Assembly: GCA_945643635.1 (NCBI GenBank)
Contig: CALZFC010000043.1
Location: 3,157,501 to 3,221,500, forward strand
Source: Allodiplogaster sudhausi
Lineage: Eukaryota; Nematoda; Chromadorea; Rhabditida; Diplogasteridae
Length of the DNA: 64,000 nt
Direction of reading: 5' to 3'
How positions within the stretch are numbered: position 1 is the stretch's first letter; every line of letters begins with the position of its first letter. The position numbers were made by a program, and so were the translations under genes. This document shows, one piece after another, positions 35,101 through 46,661 of the stretch. Below the pieces are notes generated by a model. The model searched no databases. It was given only the letters and a program-made list of their open reading frames with translations, and was not told the origin of the DNA.

Positions 35101-37570
35101 CTACACTACTAACATAAGAGCAAGCACTTCAAAATGCTTGTTGGCCTTTCCATCCGTTTCTTGCTTGACAACAGGCTTTCCAAAACAATACAAATTTATC
35201 AGAAGCCGTTGGTAATGGGAAGAAAGGGTGAAAGGAGGTCGCTTCACGCGTAGTGCGAGTCCTTGAACAGCGAGAGCTGGTTGACTGAATGAACGAGTCT
35301 GATTGTTCTGCTGGCCATGCGAAGACAGACCTTGCTGGCCGAGGTCGTTGTAGACGTCGCGGTTGGAGGAGAGCATCGGGTGCTGCAAGTGGTCCACAGC
35401 GTGCGACGAGCTCTCAAGTTTATTAATTCGTAATTTATTTCAAACTAATTATCTTTTAGAACACTAAATTATAAATGTTTTCCATATCATAAGGAGGGCC
35501 ATACCATGGGGTTGTGATCGGGCATCTCGACCGACGAAGACGACGAGTGGCGCACAATGCAGCGGAAGGCCGGCGGCTCGTCGTCCAGGAACATCACTGC
35601 AACTTTCCTCATCAATCAAGCGAAAGGAACTACGATTCACTGACCCATGTCGCAGTTGTCGAGCCAAAGAGACGAGTTCTTCTTGTTCATTTCGCTGCAA
35701 AGAACAAGCAATGCGAATCCCTTATTTTTGCAGATATGTTATTCTCCCTGTTACCGTTTGGAGAAGGCAACCGGCAGATTGTTGATTTCGTGGATCTCAC
35801 TTGGAGTATACTCCGCATTCCGGAAAAGACTGAAACAAATACTCGATGAAGAGAGGTAGAGATAAAGAGAGGAGATAGAGAGAGAGAGGGAGGAAAGAAA
35901 GAGCAGAGACGGACTTGGCGAAGACATTGGGAAGGGCATGCTGGCGGGCCTTGTTCTGCGACGGAGGCGAGAGTTCCATGGGTTTGGAGGGAGAGACAGT
36001 CGAGGCGGTCCTCCGCAGAGTGTCACTCGCCTTGTATGAAACCTGAGAGTACGGTAGAATAGTCGTGATAGGACCCTCTTCCTTCTGACCAGGGCGTTCT
36101 CGGTGCTGGCGCTCTGCTCGGAAGCCGCAAAGGCGACAATCTCCAGATTGTTGCGAGCATCGGAGTGGACTGAGATGGAAGACGCCGACCCAAGCGCCAC
36201 AAGAAGCTGAGTCTGCAGAGGGCGAACTTCGCTCCTTCTGGTGAAAGGAAGAGCTAGACACTCTTCACTTACCAGAAACCTCTCTCTGGTCTCTGGAGAG
36301 AGCGGCAGATGGCGAATGGAAGGGAGGAGCTGAACAGCGAACTTGCGGTTCTTGATCAGCCTGCCAAAGGCCGGGAATGAGATATTTGCACTTGGAATAT
36401 TGCTAATGAATACTAAAAAGCACACACCACTTGAGTGCGTAGTTGAGCAGTGCGAGTTTGACGTAGACCGTCTCGCAGCGACGGCCGAGAAGCGCATGAG
36501 CTGCCTCGGGAGTGAGCCGCGACGCGACCGCAACGCCCGTCAGCACGGCCGGCGACACCTGCACGGCAGCCCAGACGGCAGCCGACGTCCCGGAGGACAC
36601 CTAGACGAATTTCCCCAAATTGAGTGACAAGAATACTACCGTATCTAGACGACTTGGCAGATCGCCAAGAATCCCCCCCCCCCACCTTGCATCGCTTGTC
36701 GGTAATCGAGTTGAGAACCACATCGACATAGTTTCCGCTACCCCTCGCAAGGTTCAGCAATTGACGCTCCAGAAGCGACTGCAGTTCAGGAATCTGAACA
36801 AGAATCCGATTTTTTTTTCGCAAGGCTCTTTCATCCTGACTTCTCTCTTCCCCTCTCTCACTTTATTGCCTCCGAGAGATCTCCAACCTCAAAGAACGCG
36901 GTGACCATGAGATGAGAGTAGATGTCCTGGCTGCGGAAGGTGGTCTTAATGAAATCTTTTGGCTTCTTCTATCGTGGAGATAAAGCCTGAATCATAATAC
37001 TTCGTCAAAGTAGATCCAGTCGCAGACAACGCGGATGCTCTCCATGGAAAGGCCGTCAAGATTCCAAGTGAAGGGAGGGACCAGCTTGGAGATTATCTAA
37101 AGTGACATCATTCAAATCTAGGAGAGCGACATTCGGATGCCTTTTTGGTGGAGTGAGAGAAAGCGGCAAGGATGGCAGAGTGGACGTAGTGGCACTGTCC
37201 ATCGGACACCAATTCAATGTCGCAGAGTCCGAAAAGGAAGGAGCTAATATTTAACAGCCAGAAATCTTTTTTGTTCACGAAGATGGCTTCGCGGCAAACG
37301 GCGGGCGTTCTACTGTTTTGAATTGCCTATCGAGCATCGTTTTGTACGTCAGTTCAGTTCCCAATCAGTTCCCACAAATCAGAATGAACCACCGCAGACT
37401 CCTTTTCATTCTCGGTTGTCGCTGTCAAATGTCTCAAAATTGAACGGCCCCCAAAATCGTACGAGTTGTTTCCTTGGCGGCGCTGGTTGGCCAGGAATGC
37501 CGCAGAGGCGGAGTCGCTCGGGAAATCGAGCAGAGAGCCCGTCGCGCCCGGCACAACGAACGACGATTCG
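35101..37570 (-). CDS. Unrecognised helical protein, at least 13 exons
   Basis: In-phase exons, 5' to 3': candidate 37446-37570; 37141 to about 37297; 37001-37096; 36888-36962; 36686-36793; 36428-36600; 36273-36360; 36090-36212; 35915-36042; 35755-35829; 35645-35694; 35505-35596; 35101-35412. From 37297 down, all joins close in frame. Notable segments are PPFTWNLDGLSMESIRVVCD, DFIKTTFRSQDIYSHLMVTA, ALLGRRCETVYVKLALLNYA and MFLDDEPPAFRCIVRHSSSS. The first two thirds look like an alpha-helical repeat scaffold (Leu/Ala/Val periodicity); the C-terminal third is Ser, Pro and Gln rich. I do not recognise the family. Resemblance to Integrator or NELF-type scaffolds crossed my mind but is not supported by any motif. 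The exon at 37141 ends in a GC donor. The first join is unresolved, so the N terminus is uncertain. Confidence 0.7.
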
Positions 37571-38291
37571 CTCAAGATACTTTTTAAATGATATTTCATG
37601 AATTATGCAGTCTAAAATTTTCATGACGAAGATTATTTCTTTTCTTAACATGTTCTCTCCTATTATCTTCCAATAAGTTTATTAATTCCTACAAGAAACA
37701 AATTCACTTATAAGATTATTTCTGTTACAAGAGAATTCCCAGACGGCGCTGCTTCGCTGAATAAACGAACTACTTCAGAAGAGCAGAAGACCCGACCATT
37801 CTTGAGTGGTGAAGATGAGTGGAATGACAGAAATTCCTGCCCCCCTCCGTTGCATCATTTTTTTTACTCCATAAAAGTGCAACACTACGAAATTTGTCGA
37901 GAGCATTCACAATGCACGTACATAATTTCTTATGCTGCTTTCATTTTTTTAAATTACATCTACACACTGCAAATTATCTCTAGAATGAACTTGGTTAATT
38001 TGGCTCAAATTTTTGCAATTGTAATATCATAAACATAATCATAAACAATGCTCGCAAATTTCGGTCAGCATAGGAGAGCAGATCAAAATAAGGAGGATCT
38101 TAATTTGTACCACAGGAAATTTGCAATTTCAATTTAATGACGTTCTAGATAAACTTGTGGTAAGTACAAGTAGATCTAGTGTGAAAAGGCGTATAAAAGA
38201 GCTGAGCTTCGCCATGATTCGCCACTCTTCCATCGCTCGGACGCCTCATTCGGTTCCGTTGTCTTCGCTCTTCTCTGTGCTGCTTCTCGCA
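37571..38291. other. Intergenic region, divergent promoters expected
   Basis: The stretch lies between the 5' side of the minus-strand gene and the plus-strand proline-rich gene. It is AT-rich with no recognisable exon. An in-frame upstream extension of the proline-rich gene to ATG 38214 would add a hydrophobic N terminus (VPLSSLFSVLLLA) and is the main alternative start for that gene. Confidence 0.45.
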
Positions 38292-38400
38292 ATGGCTGAC
38301 AAGAGTGCCTTCGTCCCCGTGGATCTCGGCGCCGGCGGGAGTGACGACGTCAACATGGACGACGAGCTCTTCGGCGCCCCCAGGGTTTCCCTCCTTGCTC

Positions 38401-38439
<39 letters not shown>

Positions 38440-38444
38440 CCCTT

Positions 38445-38483
<39 letters not shown>

Positions 38484-38746
38484 ATCTCTGTATCTCTCTC
38501 TTCTCTCTCTCTCTCCCTTCTCTCTCTCCCTTCTCTCTCTCTACTCTCTCCTCTCTCTCTCTCTCTTCTCTCTATCTATCTCTTCTCTCTATCTCTTTTC
38601 TCTCTATCTCTTTTCTCTCTATCTCTTTTCAGTCCAGCCCCGCCCCTCCTCCTCCTCCGCCGGTCGCTGCACCTCCGCCGCCGAAACAGCCAATCGTCTA
38701 CAGCAAGCCGAAGACTTACACGAAGACTTACGCCGGCAAGAAGTGA
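38292..38746 (+). CDS. Small proline-rich protein, 2 exons
   Basis: Exon 1 (38292-38384) encodes MADKSAFVPVDLGAGGSDDV and the acidic NMDDELFGAPR. Exon 2 (38633-38746) encodes SSPAPPPPPPVAAPPPPKQ and a basic Tyr-Lys tail ending YTKTYAGKK. The total is about 68 residues. The 248-bp intron is almost entirely CT microsatellite and ends ttttcag. A longer start at 38214 would add a hydrophobic leader. No family is recognised; the acidic head, polyproline middle and basic tail suggest a scaffold or SH3/WW ligand, but that is inference. Phase and stop agree, and both exons have non-repeat codon composition. Confidence 0.55.
38401..38631. repeat. CT microsatellite filling an intron
   Basis: CT dinucleotides with TATCT, TTCTC and GTCTC interruptions run for about 230 bp on the sense strand of the proline-rich gene. 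They occupy nearly all of its only intron and merge with the polypyrimidine tract of the 3' splice site. Confidence 0.92.
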
Positions 38747-39626
38747 GGAGTCTGGCCGGGTCTCCCCTCTCTCTTCCCTCACTCTCTCCTCCCTCACTCT
38801 CTCCCTCTTCCCTCACTCTCTCCCTCTTCGATCGCTCACTCCCACTTCTCCCTCTTTTCTTCACAAACTCATAAAGGCTGTGAGTAAGACATGTTCTTTC
38901 CGCAAATATACAGATGAAGATTAGTATATAACCAGAATCCTTTTTTAAATGTTATGAAACTGATGCATATGAGATGAAATAATTTGTTCTTTAGATTTGT
39001 AAATTTTCTTTGGAGGCCTCCCTAGGCCTGTTTCTTGGCCGTTCACTATTCTCACATTGGCAGACATGACTTTTATCGCCCTTTCCTCGTCCCTCTTCTG
39101 TTTACAATGGAATACCCCCTTCACTCCCTTTCTTGTCTCTGGAACAGAGGTGTCTATCACTATGCAAGGCAAGCAAAGCTCACTGCCGCCAAAATGGCAA
39201 TTTCGACTGGACAAAAAATAGCAAGTTGTATATCTACTGATTGATGGAATGCTGAGGGTGATGTCTTGGCGCGTGAGAGCAGCTAAATGTTTCATGCAGT
39301 CATTTGAACATCGTGGACAAATGTGAAGATAAGAAAAGTTATGTGAGCAACAATTGAGATCTTTGTGTTTATTGATGCTCACTAACTTGAACTTTCTTAT
39401 TTTCGGAATATGGCTGAAGTTGACAGACGTATGCATGTATTAATTTTGTACTTTAAATATGTTAATTTGTGGTGGCAAAGGGATTTCAGCCACGACACGA
39501 AAAAATCGACACAGACAAATAGAGAAGGTGTTGAGGAATAGGAAGATCGGGTCAGACACTTACAGTTGATAATGACACTTCAGGAACAGATAAAAGTATA
39601 CATTATAGAGATAGACATGACATTGT
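38747..39626. other. Intergenic region between convergent genes
   Basis: No exon was recognised on either strand. Apart from (CT)-rich DNA just after the proline-rich gene stop (38757-38850) there is no repeat array. Confidence 0.5.
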
Positions 39627-40625
39627 CTAGAAGATGAAAGAATCCGAAGATTGACCTCCGAGGATTCCAATTAACTTGAAAATTCGTTGAGCCGCCATGA
39701 AGCCCGAGTGGACGTCGACCACCTCGGACTCTTCAGAGGACAGCGAACTGTCGTCGATCTTCTCGTGGAGAAACACCGGAAGAGTGGGCGGGTGGCGTTC
39801 GAGGTACTCGTACAGTGCCTTGAAATCAATTCACTCTGGACTCGCTCAGCACATAAAGCTTTTTCACTTCATACAATTATTACGGCAGTTATCGCCCACT
39901 TTTCTTGCACGCATTTTCTTGTTGAATAAAATATAATGTCATGCGTACTTTGAGACTGCGACTCTTCTGAAGACGACTCGGCAAATGGTTGAACTGCTCG
40001 ATGGCGAAGTTGTACGCCGCTCGCCACTTGTTCAAGTACGACAGTTTGCAGTCCAGCAAGCGGAAACGGCTCTATTAAAGAGGACAAAATTATACATGTG
40101 TTCATGTACACAATTTCAAAGAATCGACCATTATACAAAAAAAATTAATAATCAGCTCACCAAAAATAAAAAAATAAAAATGACTGACCATCTTCACGAC
40201 GCTCGAAGAGGGGCAGATCTCTTGGAGAATGTCGACAATATCAACTGGTTGAACATGGACGATCTCATGCTTTGCAGAGATGAAGTCGAGAGAGAAGAGA
40301 GAGAAAGAGAGGAACAGGAGAGAGAAAGGAGAAATCTGCATCGCTCCTCAGGCTTGGCTGTCAGAGTCCCTGTTCCAGAGAGGCCTCACCCTGCAATCGC
40401 ATGCAACATCCTCGTATCCTTCACAGTCGACACGACAGCGGTTGGTCCGATCATATAACGGTTTCCAGTGCACTTCCTTATCTCAGTTCCAATCAGCCTT
40501 CTCTCTCTCTCCGTTCTCTCGCTGTCTGCTTCTCACCCACTCTCTTGCCTATCGCTTGACGATGTCCGTGATAAGATGTCTGGCGAAGAAGCTGTTTTCC
40601 ACTGCAGCAAGGGAAGTCTCTGCCA
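39627..40625 (-). CDS. Unrecognised multi-exon gene, 3' part
   Basis: Five segments join in phase on the minus strand: about 40577-40625 (NSFFARHLITDI), 40390-40476, 40189-40263, 39949-40071, 39627-39818 with a TAG stop. Characteristic strings are EVHWKPLYDRTNRCRVDCEG, IVHVQPVDIVDILQEI, KWRAAYNFAIEQFNHLPSRL and LYEYLERHPPTLPVFLHEKI. A cysteine cluster (CRVDCEGYEDVACDC) follows an HWKPLYD motif. The HW-x-P-x-Y string recalls the HWRP motif of Sulfotransfer_2 carbohydrate sulfotransferases, but the rest does not convince me, so no function is given. 5' exons must lie between 40630 and 41730 and were not found; a CT tract and an unspliced open frame there may hide them. Confidence 0.55.
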
Positions 40626-40689
40626 AGGGACGTCGTGCCTGGCACTGCGAAGCTCCACCTTCCTCTTTGCCTGACAGCAGGCTAATTCA

Positions 40690-40913
40690 CCAGGTCCTCA
40701 CCGTCCGACTATCAATCAAGCGCAGCCTTTCTTTTGTTAAAAAAACACATCTAGTCATCTGGCATTATCTTGCTCGCCCTGATCAGACGGTTCAATTGAA
40801 TGAGAGAGAAGATTAAAGAGTCTGACCACTTACTGCTCGCCATTGTCCAACACTGGGAAGAGATAGCGGAGAGATAACGAGGATAAGTAAAGAGAGACAG
40901 TGAGAGAGAGAGA

Positions 40914-40955
<42 letters not shown>

Positions 40956-41737
40956 AGCAGAGGAGGAAAGAGAGAAATGGAAGTGATAGTGAGCAAAAGA
41001 GCCAGACGATCAAGCAACAATGTACCCGAGATACGAATCGCAAAAGTTGAAAGGTCATATTTTCTGCTTCCGCCTTGAAGACGTTTAGAAGTCATTAGAA
41101 TGGAAGATGTCCAAGGAAAGTATGAACTCTTTATCTCTACAAATTCCATTTGAACATAACTTCCAGCAAATAGCCTTGTACAAAAGGGGTCCGCCAAGGG
41201 GCGCAAGGCCTTGCCAGAAACTGCATTTCAACAACGTCGCTCTTATTTATATTGACGGCCGCCAGTGGAGAGAGGAAACAGTCGTGATTGCGGCCTCTTT
41301 CTGGTCTCCTTTCCCTTTGAAACCTCGGCAGTTTCCTGAGTCTGTCGTAGTTCGTGATGATATTCCTTTCTTCTTTCAAAAGCGAAGGCCGAATCCGTCG
41401 ACTGGCAACGGAAATTGTGTCATGTCTGCCAGGAGGACGGAAATTACAAGAATTAGCATTTTCCACGTGCCATTTCTGTACGGATGTGAAATATAAGCAA
41501 CGCTCTATTTAACATCATTCCTGGAACACTGTAACTCTCTCCAGCAAATCTTCACCCTCGTTTAATTCATTCATTGTAGTAGGTAAATATCACATGTACA
41601 TAAAGTATTTTCCTCATTACAGCTTATTCCTAAAACACATTTATCGAGAGAAAAAAATGGAGTAATTCAGTACACATTCTTTTGTGAATTAGCACGGTAA
41701 GAATTAAAAATATGCATGCGAACGGTGTTCGAATCAA
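40690..41737. other. Intergenic or 5' region with GA tract
   Basis: A GA tract spans about 40895-40970. Open frames on both strands (for example 41107-41496 plus) overlap without any splice or family support. It may contain 5' exons of the minus-strand gene ending at 39627. Confidence 0.4.
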
Positions 41738-42583
41738 TTATTGACGCTTGCCGCTGAGCTGAGCTTGAAGCACCGGAACATAGCCGTCGTATTCGGCCTC
41801 AACATTTATTTTTTCATCATAATTTTTTTTAAAGGAAATACAAGAAAAGTAAGCAGAAACAGCAATCATGTAAAGACGAATTTGTACAATTAAATTACAT
41901 GAAATAAATTCCGATGATGAGAGACCAAAAATAACGACCTGGTAGAAGTTGCCAGCGTTGGCCGGCTGGTGCAGCTGTGCTTTCTCGAGGAAAGAAGCAG
42001 TGGAGAAGCGAGCGCGCCCCTCCGCGGAGGTGGCCGGGATCCACTCGGAGAAGCCACAGTCTTCCTTGGTCAGACGACGCCTCTGCCGCCAAACAGTGAA
42101 GATGTAGCGATGAAGACCTGCAATCACCCTCTTCTTATATCAGCGCCAGGTCGCACTTCGTAAACATTCAAGGAACTTTCTAGTAGTGCTAGTCAATGAA
42201 GAGATCATTACAGAAGATTCTCCTGACAGGTTCCCTTGGGAGGGCCAGAGCCAATGTAATCAGCGATGACGTCACCGGCAGAGATGCCAGAACCAGGGAC
42301 ATTCACAACCAGCCAGTGAAGGAACTCGCCGATACGGGGGTCAGCTCGAGAGGGCACATCCGGGTCTGCAAAGAGGAAGAGGTGAGAGAGAGAGCGATAG
42401 AGGGAGAAATAGAGAGAGAAGGAGAGAGAGAGAGAGAGAGAGAGAGAAAGATCCAACCAGTAAGCAGAACAGTGTATAGCTGATCGGGCTTGGCATGCCA
42501 CTTTAGCTTCGGCTGCTTCTGCACGGCAGTCGGAGCGAGCACGTTCCCGGTATTGGCCTTCAGAATGATGGCTTCCTATCTCA

Positions 42584-42621
<38 letters not shown>

Positions 42622-42649
42622 GTCTGTCTCTTATTCTCTCTCTCTTTCC

Positions 42650-42693
<44 letters not shown>

Positions 42694-42860
42694 CCATTTC
42701 ATATGCCCTGACCTCGACTCCATCAGCATACGTGACACGCAGCTTAGAATGTGGTGCCTCCTTGAGAACATCCGGGATGACGGCATGCTCTTCGTACGGA
42801 GAGGAAGCCGAGACTTGCCATGCACTTCAATTAGAAAGGATGAGAGGGGAGAAAGAGAGG

Positions 42861-42910
<50 letters not shown>

Positions 42911-43010
42911 GAAAGGGATGGAGAGAAGGAGAGGAAAGAGAGCGAGGGAGAACACTCAAAAGAAATAGAAACACTGACACTGCGAAGAGCAAAAGCGCCC
43001 GACTTATCAT
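41738..43010 (-). CDS. Phosphatidylethanolamine-binding protein, copy 2, secreted, 6 exons
   Basis: Exons: 42956-43010, 42713-42813, 42458-42557, 42228-42365, 41939-42117, 41738-41797; 210 residues. The first exon gives a classic signal peptide ([18 protein letters not shown]), so unlike copy 1 this paralog is predicted to be secreted. Pocket motifs: [39 protein letters not shown], ending [20 protein letters not shown]. The usual Gly of GTGLHRY is replaced by Cys if the donor at 42228 is right. Exons 3 and 4 have the same lengths (100 and 138 bp) as in copy 1, supporting a common ancestor. Introns 2, 3 and 4 carry GA or CT microsatellites. Exon 1 is chosen because it closes in phase and supplies the signal peptide; other first exons are possible. 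Confidence 0.88.
42585..42957. repeat. Opposed CT and GA tracts within the PEBP copy 2 gene
   Basis: A CT tract (42585-42690) in one intron and a GA tract (about 42838-42955) in the next flank exon 2 in opposite orientations, so the transcript could pair GA with CT across the exon. Both are essentially pure dinucleotide runs with few interruptions. Confidence 0.85.
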
Positions 43011-43359
43011 CCTTGAAGATGAAGTGAAAGGGGACTGAATGGTCAGCAAGCCACAACAAGGAGAAAAGCAATTAACCAGAAATCAGGACACGTACAATTA
43101 GAAAAGTTCGGGAAGAGTGTGTTAGAGAAAGAGAGAGCTATGCAGAAGGTAGAATACGAAAGAGAGCCGGTATTGCAACTGCTTTGTTGTATCCTCCCCG
43201 TTCATTGTGGCAAGTTTGATCCCAGAAACTGTAAACAGATATGAGCGAGAGACAGATCTGTTGTATTCAAACTTTATTTTAAATTCTTAAAATAGTGGCA
43301 AAACTCGGCAGTAATGTATTTCGTATTTAACAACATATTAAATACAAAGTCAGAAGAGT

Positions 43360-43632
43360 TCAGATCTCTACTTTGGGTGTGGACAAGCATCTCTGCTGAG
43401 GATCTTCAGCTTCTTCGCTTGGGTCAAACCCGAACGGATCTACGTCTATCAATGGAAAGTTTTGGCTCTCAGCAGAACTACGAACAACCTGTAATGTCAG
43501 CAAAGATTAAAGAAGAACCATTCAATTGCCGTATTAACGGTACACACCAAATAAGAAGAGTACCGTAACAAGAAACAGAAGTACCGTATAAACTGGTTTT
43601 GGACTGGATTCCAAAGGCACAACCGGCGATTG
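43360..43632 (-). CDS. Orphan C-terminal exons, product unknown
   Basis: Two segments join in phase: 43585-43632 (QSPVVPLESSPKPVYT) and 43360-43488, ending in a TGA. The latter encodes IDVDPFGFDPSEEAEDPQQ and a CLSTPKVEI end. The second has a clear cag acceptor, and the phases match. The acidic DPF-containing tail resembles cytoplasmic tails that bind endocytic adaptors. It lies only about 200 bp downstream of the acid phosphatase stop at 43832, so an alternative 3' end of that membrane protein is conceivable, but no donor was found to link them. Confidence 0.4.
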
Positions 43633-43831
43633 AGATATTGTGAAGGAAATACAAAGTAAACTTAAATGTAACTTGCGGGAAAGTGCAAATGCCAGAAACT
43701 AGTCAAAAATTTCAACCTTAAGTAAACTCAAACTTTGGAAGCATAATAAATAAAAGAATGCAGTGAATACGATGAAGGGAAAATACACTGAAAAAAGAAG
43801 ACAAAAATAGAAGCCGCTTTTCTCTTCCCAT

Positions 43832-44824
43832 TCATGCATTGTCATCCTCGGTGACGAGGAGTCTGTCGTTATCTCCGTCAGTGGAAGAGCCGCGTCTTCT
43901 GTACTTCAGAAAGACATCCACGGCGATGAACAGGGCGAGGAGAGTTGACACAAGGGAAAGCACTCCCACCGCAGCTGAGAACAGAGTGGTCAGTAGGGGG
44001 ACATGACAAGGGACAGTAGAAGAGCTCTTCATGGTATGTGAATAACTTCCTTATCTACTAAGGACTGCTTTCTCACTCTCCCTCTCTCTCTCTCTCGACC
44101 GTTTTCACTCCCTCTCTCTCTCTCTCTCTCTCACCAATATATCTGCCAATGTGTGGTCCGTCCTCCTCGAGGCCGCACTCCTTCTTCCAGTTGGTCGGAT
44201 CGAACGGCTTCATGGCTTCCTAAAAAAGCAATGAAATTACGAACACGCTCCCAGTCACCTTGTATGATATCACGACGAGATCACCAGGAGAAAAAAAAAT
44301 AGTTATTCGACTTTCCTTTCAACACAACTTTGGAAATAACAAGATCAAATATGAAACGGCTGAAGTGCGGGGACTTAGTATTATGATGATTGCTGAATGC
44401 TTGTGGAGTCATATCATGAGATAGCAAGAGGGTGGGCGGACAGCGCCGTTGATATTAACAAGGTAAGCTACATAAATCCTAACCCTGAGCTTCTCCAGAG
44501 TGCACGGTCTCGAGCATCCATCGATCTCGAGCTGGAACAACTTCTCACTGTCAGTCTCGTTCTTGTGGAAGAGCTGCAAGATCTCCTCTAATTATTTACA
44601 GAAGAGAAAAGGACAAAAATCACGGGGAAAAAGTGATATGGCAACTTGTTACTTTCCAAAGATGTTGAAATCAGTTTGACCTGGATGATGTTCAGGCCGT
44701 CCCTGACCTTGTGCATCTCAATCATGAGGGCAGTGGCGTAGAGTGGGAAGCGAGTCGGGAAGATGCCAAGGGTGGCCAGGATGGCTGCCAGAGTGGTGTC
44801 GTGCTGAAGGACACGTAAAGATAT

Positions 44825-44866
<42 letters not shown>

Positions 44867-46661
44867 AGGGAAAGAAGAAAGAGAAAGAATAAGAAACTCA
44901 CAGCAGAGTAGGCGTATAGCTTCTCGCACGTGGTGGCATTGCAGGCAGCTTTCTCGGCAAATCGCGCCAAAACTTCATGCACCAGGGGACCTGTAAATAG
45001 TGAATTTTGTGATATGGTCAAGATAAAACACGGACACTTCAAAGGTGGAGAGAGTAGCTGATATCTTTCTTCATGCTATAATTACAATTTCCACAGGTAG
45101 AGTCAGCATAGAAAACAGCGGACCCCCTCGGAGTCGTCGCAGGAGTTCGGTGTGGAAGTTGAAGCGAGAAGAGTCATCGTAGACACGAATGATGTGAGAG
45201 TAGAGAGAGGCATTCATCCACTTCGGCCAGTGGTGTGTATCGTTGTGGCAGAACTGGAAGAGCGAGCGAAAGAGAGAGAGAGAGAGAGAGCAGAGAGAGG
45301 AGTGAGGGAGAGAGAGGAAGAAATCAGATAGAGAGAGGGAGAGGGAGAGACGGAGAAAGGGGAAATTTAAGAAGCATAGTGAGACTGAACGGTCAACTAT
45401 AGATAAGAGAAAATCTCAAAGTTGGAAGAAAAACCAAAGGCTAAAGAATAGGTAGAAACCTCAGCGTGTAGAGGATCGTAGACCTTCCAGAAGTCCTTAA
45501 GTGGAAGAGGCTGGTCGAAGGGCTCTGTCATCTTCGTCTTCTCATTCAAGAACTTCAGCAGATCCTGCATTGAGGGTAAGTGAGCAAGTTTCAATAACAG
45601 CAAACTAGAGTGAAGAGAAAGATGGCAAATGAAGGGCCCCGTACCTTTTCCTGTTCCTCAATCTTCTTCGCTTGGGGGAACTCGTCAAAGATGCGTTTGT
45701 ATTCCGCTTCAGCAGTGGGACACTTGACTTCCTCGTAGAGTTGGATGTCCTCTTCCCTCGGAATCGTGTGGATGGGAACCGGCTGCCAGGCCAGGCTTTC
45801 CTGGATTCAGACATTCAAAGGCGATCATGCAATCTTTTATTTCGCTTCAAAAATTGGATGCTCAAACGATAAATAAAACGCTTTAATCTAATTTTATCAT
45901 AAAAAACGTTTAATAATAGAAAAATAACTAGTTTAGAATGTTCAAAAAATGTATTGATAACATCCAAAAACAAGAAATAAACTGCGATAGTGAAAGACTC
46001 ACTTCAAATTGCTCGTGTGCATTGGGCGGGAAGAAGCCAGCCATGTTCCCCTGAGCAGACATCAGAGTACGGTTGTAGTCGGAAGAGCGGATGTGCATCT
46101 CATGGAGACAAGGGATAAAAAGGTGGAGAGAGACCCAGATGAGCAGACCTGGTTGCGGAGGAACTTGTCTCCCAAGAAGCCCTTGTAGCGACGGCGGAGG
46201 AACTTGCCGAGACGGAAGTGCTGAGCCATGCCAGCCACCGTCAACTCACCCAGCCCTTCTGGCCAGGACTTCTGCAAGGGAGGCAACAGATAGATGGGCA
46301 CTTTCATAGGGATAGTCAAGGTTTGAAAAGAACAGAAGAAAGCCACGCCTCGTCATTATCCTTATCGGTCGGGATGAGATTAGCCGGAGTGCGATCTCCG
46401 TGCCGCCACAACTGAAATAGCATATCTTGATCTACATTAAAGTTCGGCGTTCTAAATGATCAATACGGATTTGCAATCCTACAAAATGCCATTCGTGCTT
46501 ACCAGCTGAACAAACTGCAGTGTCTCTTCATTCGCGGGTCCCTTCACGAGGGTGGCATGGCCTTCGTTGATCCACTTTGCAGTGCGCACTCCTTCTGGCT
46601 CAGCCAGGACCAAGGCGAGAGAGCAGAGGGCATAGACAAGCAGAGATACTTTGCGCTGCAT
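43832..46661 (-). CDS. Membrane-anchored histidine acid phosphatase, copy A, 12 exons
   Basis: Exons: 46503-46661, 46349-46411, 46149-46271, 46003-46098, 45645-45800, 45460-45564, 45124-45253, 44902-44990, 44681-44803, 44484-44585, 44135-44219, 43832-43974; 457 residues. A signal peptide (VSLLVYALCSLALVLA), the catalytic RHGDRTP and the proton-donor HDTTL motif mark a histidine-phosphatase clade 2 enzyme like lysosomal ACP2. Other family features: RSSDYNRTLMSAQGNMAGFF, FHKNETDS with a sequon, and paired cysteines. A C-terminal transmembrane helix (VGVLSLVSTLLALFIAVDVF) is followed by a basic stop-transfer KYRRR and a short acidic tail. It hydrolyses phosphomonoesters in the secretory or endolysosomal lumen. 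Intron 2 has a GC donor (46348-46347) where paralog B has GT at the same codon. All exon phases close. Confidence 0.95.

Noticed and set aside
36090..36261. Alternative frame KERSSPSADSASCGAWVG in the unrecognised gene
   Set aside because: It is open, but only the frame starting TQLLVALGSA keeps phase with both neighbouring exons.
40561..40692. Plus-strand presequence-like MSVIRCLAKKLFSTAAREVS
   Set aside because: Looks like a mitochondrial leader, but it has no downstream partner exon and overlaps the minus-strand exon that joins the gene ending at 39627.
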